Source: Rhabdophis nuchalis
Lineage: Eukaryota > Chordata > Lepidosauria > Squamata > Natricidae
NCBI GenBank assembly: GCA_039707465.1
Contig: CM077652.1
Coordinates: 37,178,618-37,242,617 of the forward strand
Reading direction: 5' to 3'
DNA length: 64,000 nt
The notes under the pieces are model-generated. The model did no database searches and was not told where the DNA came from. It saw only the letters and a list, made by a program, of their open reading frames with translations. The translations under genes and the position numbers were made by a program. Below are positions 28,201-37,200 of the stretch, piece by piece; the stretch's first letter is position 1, and each line of letters begins with the position of its first letter.

Positions 28201-31200
28201 TTGAGAAGGGACGGTGTCCTGCCTCCAGGCCCCACTTCTGCCACTACCTGCTCAGGTATCCAGAACACACCTAGCAAGATCTCTCCTTGTGAGAGCTGTG
28301 CCAGTTCTTTGAAAGGCTGCCTGGGGTTTCAGTGGCCCAATGCTACAGGGAGGGGCCTCTTCCCCTGCCTCCTGGCCATGCTCCAGGCACAGACCCACCA
28401 CTGCGCAAGTGAGCCCCACCTTCAGTAGCAACCTGAGCAGCCACTGCACAGCCCCACAGCTGTCAGCCAGCCAATTAGCCAAAATGGAATGCAGAGAAAT
28501 GGCTGTAGAGTGTGTGTGTGTGTGTGTGTGTGAAATTATGTTTAGTGATGTATGTGACCCTCTTCACGAAAGACTTTTTAAAAAAACCAAGTATGCCAAG
28601 GCTTCAATGCCACTCTGAGTCTGAGATCCCTGAGCTAGACAAACATTTGTTCTACCTGGTCCACGTTGGATTCATCAGTAACCTAGTTTTCATGTTTTTG
28701 TTTCTGCACATTAACTAGAGCTGTGTGTATTCTGGACATTTACAGTTTCAAACGTCTAAAACAAGAAAACGAATAATTAAGCCACACGTATAAATCCCGG
28801 TTTGTTTACCTTGACCTGTTTTAGATCATTTTGCTGCCAGTAAATCTGGGAGAGGCAAACAGATTCTATAGGGTACCAAAGTCTGCCTTCCCTGTGACAG
28901 AGCACAAGGAGCCTGGCTTCTTGGTGCCGAGGAAGCTGGATTGATTATTTATTAATTAAACGTATCTGCTGCCCATCTCACTATCGAGGGACTCTGGGCG
29001 GCTTTCGTGTCTCTGTTGTTGTGGCTGCCATTGTTGTTGCTGTGATCGCCACGGAATACACACAGCCCTGCCATTAATATTTAAAGAGATACCGACGCAT
29101 GTCTGTGACTTAACCAGGGATGTTCTCAGCTGGCGTGTCCCAGGCATTTGGACCACAGGGGGAGGATACCAAAAAGGCCCTGCGGGTGGCGCTGCCTGGC
29201 AGCCAACGAACTCTCCAAGATTTCCGGAGAAGGGAACTCTTTTCAAACCACTGCAGGATTCCTGGGGCTTCTTCTTAACAAGGGATAATAAAGTGGGCAC
29301 ATAGAATCGTCCAGTATTGTGTCTCTGCATCACTCCCACTCTCCATCTCTGTCTCTCTCTCACACACACAAGACGAAATGGATGGTGAACACTCAATCTT
29401 GCCGGTCCTCAATGCCTGTCACACTCTTCCTAGCTGAGCCAGACTGTGTCGCACTTGTCAAACTCTGGCTGGCAGAGTTTGTGTGTTCCTTGCTGCTTAT
29501 CTTGCATGGCCAGCAGCAGGGACTCCCCTTCCGTCTCCCCCAGTAGCCCTACTGACTCTTTCTGTGTTTACGTGTAGCCCGCCTGCATGGAGTGTTTACT
29601 CTCTCTCTCCTCTAGCTTTGGTGTCAAGGTTATGGACTTCCAGGCAAACCCCCGGAGAGTTGGCACTGTGAATAGAAAGCACACAGCCCCAGCTTTCCAG
29701 CCACCGCTTCCGCCCACGGAGGCTGGCCCGCTGGCCCTGGCCACGGCGGAGCAGCACCCACAGGGCCCGGGGGCTGAGCCCGGCCTGGCGGGTGCTTCCT
29801 CTGCCTGCCTGCCTGGCTCAGCAGAGCATTCTCACAGCCAAGGCACGGAGGACAGCAGGTAAGACGGGGGGGCTCAGAGAGGCAGGCTCAGGGGGGGCCA
29901 CGGCCCTGCTCTTCTCTCCCTGGCGTCAGTCCCCCGAGCCAAAGGGAGACGCTTTGCAAGGCTGGCCTGCTTTGTGGCCCCACGGAAGCAGAACCATCGG
30001 GATCCTCCTCCTGCCTTAAAGCAGGCCAAGCCGCGCTCCTGCTTCCCTCCCGCGGTGTTGCTCAGAGGTCATGCCAGAGCCCGCCCGAGTCAGGGAAAAT
30101 GCAGAGCTGCACGGCAGAGCCCAGCTGCAGCCCGCAAAGGTAGGGATCCTCCCTCCCGCCTGACCTGGAGAGATGGTAGCTCGTCCTTCTAACCCACTTA
30201 GCTAGAACCTGTTTGTCTCATCTTCGTAGGCTGTGCACCCACCCCGGTCAGTGTGCCACAGTGTTTCTGGGCTTTAGCTTTTCCTCCCACGGGGAAGCTG
30301 GGGGCATGAAAGCGGGGTCGACTGGCGGTGCATGCCCCTTCTGAGGAAGCTGGTTGTCTGCACTGGAGAAAGAGAGGTTTCCCCCCCCCCCCCAACTGGC
30401 CTCTGGGCCCAACGGCCCTTGTTGGACAACCTACAAGCCTAACTTTGGGGAGAAGATACGGAAGCAGCTGCTCAGAGAAGCTATTTTGAACAAGCTCCCC
30501 AAGATAGATTGAGCAAAGACCAGGTTGTAGGAATGGGCAGAGCAAGAAATGTTGGTTGTTAAAATCGGTGCCAGGGACCTGAGTGAGGTTCAAGGACTGG
30601 TGAGCAGCTGAGGAGGGGCTCATAGGGGTTTCTGGGGAATTGCAGCCTTTGGCGTATCTCAGAGGAACTAGAGGGACGTCACTCTTGCAGCTTCAGATCC
30701 CTCTCCTAACACCGTGGTGCTCGCAGTCGGTATGGCTAACCTTGGTGCTCTGCTGCTTGAAGCACTTCTGAATATTCTTCCTAAGCTGTGGGGAATTCCA
30801 TGGAGCCCAGACAGCTGGGTCAAGCAGGCCAGCCGTGGGCTAGGGGCCAAAAGGGGGGGGGGGGTCTGCCTGCACTTGGCAGCTGTTTAATGCAACAAGG
30901 GCCCCACGTCTCATGAGGAGCCTTAGGGAGAAGCAGCTTCTGGCACCCGGCAGGAGCCTTTGATGCAGGCCTTTCTCTCCTTGCAGCTCTTCCAAGCCGA
31001 AGGACTCGGTGCCCTCAACCACACCTCCACCCCCCAGAAACGGTGGACCCTCTCAGCCTCTCAGCAGCGCCAGCCAGTACTCGGTTGGGCAGCCCCAGAG
31101 CACCGCTGGGCCCAGCCCACACACCCTCAGGCGAGGTTTGTCCTTCAGGAGCTGCATTGGCAGCCTGGGGGGGTTGGTGGGGGGAGATCAGTCGAGACTA

Positions 31201-34200
31201 AAGCGGCCAAGTCTTTCCCGAGGAACAGCCGTTTCTCAATCAGAGAAACCACTTTGCCCACTTTGGATCGGAAGGGAGACCGACAAGGAAGGGATTTCAA
31301 CACTGGGGTTTGGGGTTTTTCCCCTTTTCAGTTGTGGTCACCTTGCAGGAGGGCCAGAGACAAGGTTTTGCATGGCATTGGCTACTTGGGCTATTTCACA
31401 CCACCAAGAGAATGCAGAACTTGCTCCAAAATCAGACGGTTAAATGTGGCTGACTTGGAGTCTCAAGTTACTCAAGTGATCAATCCTTTGGGGGATAAGA
31501 TGTATTGGAGGAGGAGCAGAGCTGGGAAGGGAAGCGAGAACGCTCTGTCCAGCAAAAGAGTACACGGAAAGATTTCTTTGTTTGGAAAATGGATGTCGGC
31601 ACCCATGTGTCATACACAGGACTCTGGTGCAAAGTAAACACACACACACACAGCTAGACAACAAAAGAACCCCAAGCAAAACCAAGAGACCCACTTCACT
31701 CTTCCTGTTGGAACCGATGGAATGGGTACGTTAGATTCGACTGCTGGGTTGAGGCTAATTTTGGCCAGGGAGGCATTGGGCAGGCTGGGCAGGCAGGGAA
31801 GGACAACGGGGGAGAAGCTCTCCCACTGCATTCTGCTCTGACCACAGGGGTGTCCAAACTTTGCAGCTTTTAGTCTTGCGGCCTTCAACTTCCAGAATTC
31901 CCCAGGCAGCTGGGATGGGGAGTTCAGTTCTGGGAGTTGAAGTTCACAAGTACTCGACTTTAGAGAGCCCTGCAGGCAATCCTCTAGGAGAGGACACGGC
32001 GCATCCCTCTCTTGAAAAGAGGCTGCCAGGCTGGGCCTTCTGTGGTCATACAACCTCCATCCAATTTCAGGATCCCCGCGAAACGTGGCGTTCCTCAGAC
32101 AGGGGCCAGGGGCCTTTTTCAGTCCAGGTGCCCAGCACTTATTGTAGCCCGTGGAATAATCAGAAGCTTCGTGCTCGACCACAGTCTCAGCCATGTCTCT
32201 TCCTTTTGCTCTCTTCCAGCCGTCAAGAAACCTGCACCGGCCCCTCCAAAGCCAGCAAACCCACCTCCGGGACAGCCAGGGACCCCGAATCCCACTCCAG
32301 CCTCCAAGCCCCACACAAGGAGCCCTTCTCCTCCCAGCCAGCAATCAAACCAAGGGAGCGTTCAGCCTTCTGCTGCCCTGTCCCAGATTTCTGCCCCCCG
32401 GCGATACTCGAGCAGCGTCTCCCCGATACAGGCTCCCAACCACCCGCCCCCCCAGCCCCCCACGCAGTCCGTAACACCACCTCCACAGACCAAGGCTGGT
32501 AGTTTTGGACCCTCCCCGCCAGGCCCAGAGGGCGGGTCAGAGCCGCTGTCGCCCACCCCTCCGCGTACCCCCACCCCACCTGACACGCCCCCCCTGGAGA
32601 AGCACAGCACCGCCTGCCCATCCGCCCAACCTTCAGCCCAGGACATTCCACCGGCTCAGTCGCCTCCTCCGTCTGGCACGCTCCCGAGGCCCCGGCCGGT
32701 GCCCAGACCTCGCAACCGTCCCACGGTGCCCCCTCCGCCTCACCCTCCTGCTCCCCATCTGTCTGCAAACGGTTCTCTGCTGGGTCCTCCGGCAACAGCG
32801 TCCCACATCGTGACTGGTAAGAACCCCCTCGGCTCCTCTCAGGCATGTCTTTGAGCCCCTGCTTTGATGGAGGAATGCTCTCCCCCAGCGGGGACGGCCA
32901 AAGGAAGCCCCCCCCCCTCAAAGCAAGCCAGTTACGGCTGTCGGCCAGCCCTCCATGGGGGAGCTGCAGGGCCCAGTTCCTGTCCCTTGAGATTAGCAAA
33001 GTCCACGGATGAGATGACAAATGCAGATTAACTGGGTTCATAGCAGCAACTAGTCTAGATAGGAGCATAGCGCATCATTGAAGAAAGGAAACAGGGAACA
33101 TATTGGAGCAAACGTGGAATGGGTGAGCCCATTTCAGTGTTCAGGTCAAGGTTTTGGCTTCCTTTTTAACAACAAAGGCATCCTCAAGAGTTGGACATCA
33201 GCAGTCCTCATTTTGCGTTCTGGGCTTTTGCATATCAGGCTACGTGGGCGACTGCGAGCCACCACATGTTTATTGGACCCGTGTCCCTCCTGGCTTGTAC
33301 TGGCATCCTGGGAGGTGACACGAGGCTGGCTCCAAGAGGTTGTCAACGCTTCCTTAAGTGAGGGTTCCTTGCCTGCTTCCCTAAAAGAGGCTATGGTGAG
33401 GCCCCTCCTTAAGAAGCCCTCCTTGGACCCAGCTCTTTTAACCAGCTATCGTCCCGTCTCCAACCTTCCCTTTTTGGCGAAGGTTGTTGAGAGTGTGGTG
33501 GCACAACAGTTTCCCCGTCACCTGGAGGAAGTTGATTATCTAGACCCGCGCCAGTCCGGCTTCCGGCCCGGGCATAGCACCGAGACGGCATTGGTTGCGT
33601 TGGTCGATGATCTCTGGAGGGCCAGAGATGGGGGTTGTTCCTCCATCCTGGTCCTATTAGACCTCTCGGCGGCTTTCGATACCATCGACCATGGTATCCT
33701 ATTGCATCGGCTGGGGGGGTTGGGGGTGGGAGGCACCGTCTTACGGTAGTTCTCCTCCTACCTCTCTGGCCGATCGCAATTTGTGTTGGCAGGAGAGCAG
33801 AGGTCGACCCCGAGACCCCTCACATGTGGGGTGCCTCAGGGGTCGGTCCTCTCGCCTCTCCTGTTCAACACATACATGAAGCCGCTGGGTGAGATCATCC
33901 GTGGTTTTGGGGTAGAGTACCATCTTTACGCTGATGATACTCAGTTGTATATATCTACCCCAAACCACCCCAACAATGCCGTAGCGGTGATGTGCCAGTG
34001 CCTGGAAGCCGTGCGGATCTGGATGGGAAGTAACGGACTCAGGCTCAACCCGACCAAGACCGAGTGGCTGTGGTTTCCGGCTGCCCGATTCAACCAGCTG
34101 ACTCCAACGCTGGCCATAGGGGGCGAACATCTTGCCCCTGTGGATGGGGCGCGCAATTTGGGTGTCCTCCTGGATACCCGGCTGTCCATGGAAGAGCAAG

Positions 34201-37200
34201 TGACAGCCGTGGCCAGGAGGGCGTTTCACCAGGTTCGCCTGGTGCGCCAATTGCGCCCCCTATTGGATCGGGACGCCCTTCGCACAGTCACTCATGCTCT
34301 CGTGACATCCCGACTGGACTATTGTAACTCTCTCTACATGGGGCTCCCCTTGAGGTGCACCCGGAGGCTTCAGTTGGTCCAGAATGCAGCCGCGCGAGCA
34401 ATTATGGGAACCACTAGGTTTACCCACATTACACCGATCTTGCGCGAGCTGCACTGGCTGCCTGTCGTCTTCCGGGTGCGCTTCAAGGTGTTAGTCATCA
34501 TCTTTAAAGCGCTCCATGGCTCGGGACCTAGCTACCTGCGGGATCGGATCCTCCTCATACATCCTCACGGCCGATTCGCTCCCACAGAGAGGGACTTCTC
34601 CGGGTGCCGTCCACTAGACTGTGTCAGCGGGCGACGCCCAGGGGAAGGGCTCTCTCTGTGGCGGGCCCGGCCCTCTGGAACGACCTTCCCCCCGATATTA
34701 GAACGACTACGGACCTCCGCTCCTTCCGTCTGAAATTAAAAACACACTTTTTCCGCTTGGCCGGCCTAGGCTAGTCTCTCTTTCTATGGGGTTTTAAACT
34801 TATTTATAGCTGCTGGGTATTTTAGTTTAACGGGTTTTAGCACAGGAATAGATTTAATTTGTTTTTATATTATGTATTTATATTTGTATATTTATTGTTT
34901 TTACTTTCCCTGTGCACCGCCCCGAGTCCCTGTGGGGAGAGGGAGCGGTTTACAAATTAAATTTGATGATGATGATGATGATGATGATATCATCCTTTGC
35001 TAGTCCTCATTCCTTCCCACCAACGGTAGCAGTGCAGCCTTCCCTCTGATTTTCCTCTGCCATCAAAATGGTTTCCCTTCACACCGAAGAACATTCAAAG
35101 ACGTCAGCTTTCCTTCCTGTGTTGTTATAGCAGCACAGCCAGTGCTCAGGAGAGGCAGCGTTTAGCCTTTTTGCTCTGTGGGTTCCTTCTTTCCTTGCTG
35201 CCCAGACGGGGTGCTGGTGGCCTTTTCACACGGACTTGTGTTCAGAAACATTGGGAAAAGCTCAGTGCTGCTGCTAGAGGATGGCTGAATTTTATCATGC
35301 TCAGATTGTCAATGGCAGACAAGGGGAATTAGCCATTTATTCTTTGATTTAAGCCCCGTCCCTTGCTAGCTAACCAAGTAATTTCCCTGTTGGTGCAGTG
35401 CATACTTGATTCATTTATTGCAGATTGCATCAATATTTACAAGCTCTTTTTATTTCTTAATCTGGATTGGGCGCTTTTTAATAACGCTTAATGTTAATTT
35501 ATAGCCGCATATTAGGACAAAACCTTGACTCCTGGCAGAATGAAATAGCGCATGCCCATCTCTTAATTTTAGCAGACTCTAACATGGAACCCTTGCAGAC
35601 TTGTAATGGCTACTGGAACAGAACAAGTTTCAGCTGCCAAAATAGCCCTTTGAATCTTTAGATTGTAATATACCTACAAATAATATTCTAATTGAGAATT
35701 TTATTAAATAATCTAGATGTTTGAGCTGCCTTATTCAATAGGAACTGAAATTGGAAATGGTAAGAGGAAATTGAGGCCTTCCGATTGGCCGGATATGTTG
35801 CAAATGTTGCATAATCATGGATGCTGCTTTCGTTCCTTACTAACCGGTCACCGTAACCTGGCTTGCTTGCACCTGGACTAATCCTGCATGTGAAAGGAGT
35901 GATGCTTTTCTTGTCCATTGTTTGTAATGTTGATCTCCATTTTAATGCAATCTGGTCTCCTGCCCCTCCCCGATCCATACTTGTCAACCTTCCATCAGCA
36001 GACACTGGAATGAATTTCTGCTTTTCAAAATCTTTAGAGCTTCGTAGCATGTCCAGATAGAAGTAAAAGGTGCACATCGAGAGGCACGCGTAAACTCTTC
36101 TTCCCTCCACCCTTGTGCTGACGAATTTGCAGTCTTGAGTTCTCTCCCACAGAGAGCTAAACGCAACCTTGCAGATCCATGCCAATCCTGGCACGGGTTG
36201 CTGTTCCCTTATAGTGTGAACGGGGCACCTCCTGCACGGGGCTTAAACATGCAGGGTAAGAAGAACCTGAGAGAAAGGCCTCTCGCATGGCATGGATTGG
36301 AAGCTCAGGTGAATTATGGATTCTTCATAAAATACAAACTTGATGTGATCTTGGAATAAGCAGCCGTTGCCCCAAGCAAGTTGGTGTGCATTCTTTGGCC
36401 GTAGTTGCAGTATTGCTGGCCAAGACCTCTGGCAAGCGTGGTGTCTCATCTTTTATGTGTAGAGACTCGGCTCCAAGTACTGCCTCATTTGCTGGAGGTA
36501 ACCTTGAGTTAGAAAGAAGAGACAGCAGCCAAAGCATCTTTCTGGGGAAGAGCAGACTGGAGCCTTTAACATTCCTCACCTGCAGAGAGAAATCTTGCCA
36601 AACTAAAGCAGCTACTTGCATCATGTAAGATCTACTGGAGAATGTCTAGGGAGGAGCTGCCTTGGCCCTCTTCCTCCCAACCAGACTATCTAAACCTAGA
36701 CCCTGTCTCTTGGTCCTCTGGCCTGCAGCCTCTCCCTCCTGGGAAGCCAGAGAACATTCCACCACACACGCAGAGGCCGAAAAGCAGGCAATGCGACCCC
36801 CTGCCCTGCCCCATGCCCCATTATGCAGTAGCAGCAACCAACCCTATGGAAGGTTGGGATCATTAAAGCGTTTCCATTAGAGCCAAGTGAGGGCCGGTGT
36901 GATGGTCAGACGGGCAGAGAGCCGTGGCTGGATTTGCATTTCTGATGGTGAGGAAATGTACAAGAACAGGTGCAACTCCATTTTGCAGTCATTGTGCATT
37001 AAAAGGGAAAGGATACCTTTGACCCGTCACACCAGGGCTGCACGTCTGTGGAAATGAAGTCCCACCTGCATGTCAGATGTCTTTTCACCTTTTCGTTGAG
37101 GGGGAGAAGAAAGTTGGTTCCAGTGTAGAAACAGCCTAGCTTATGTTTCTTGGATTTTGAAATGAGAGCTAGGTAGCCATGACAGGCAAGTTTCCCCACC

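Larger units (their letters stand above)
26832..29615. other. ARHGAP17 intron, mostly unique
   Basis: Apart from the MITE at 27237-27318, the GT run at 28510 and an L2-like tail near 28940-29005 (CTGCCCATCTCACTATCGAG), I see nothing. Confidence 0.45.

Noticed and set aside
31861..33068. Several long frames overlapping the proline-rich ARHGAP17 exon
   Set aside because: High GC content keeps other frames open. Only the frame in phase with the neighbouring exons matches ARHGAP17.
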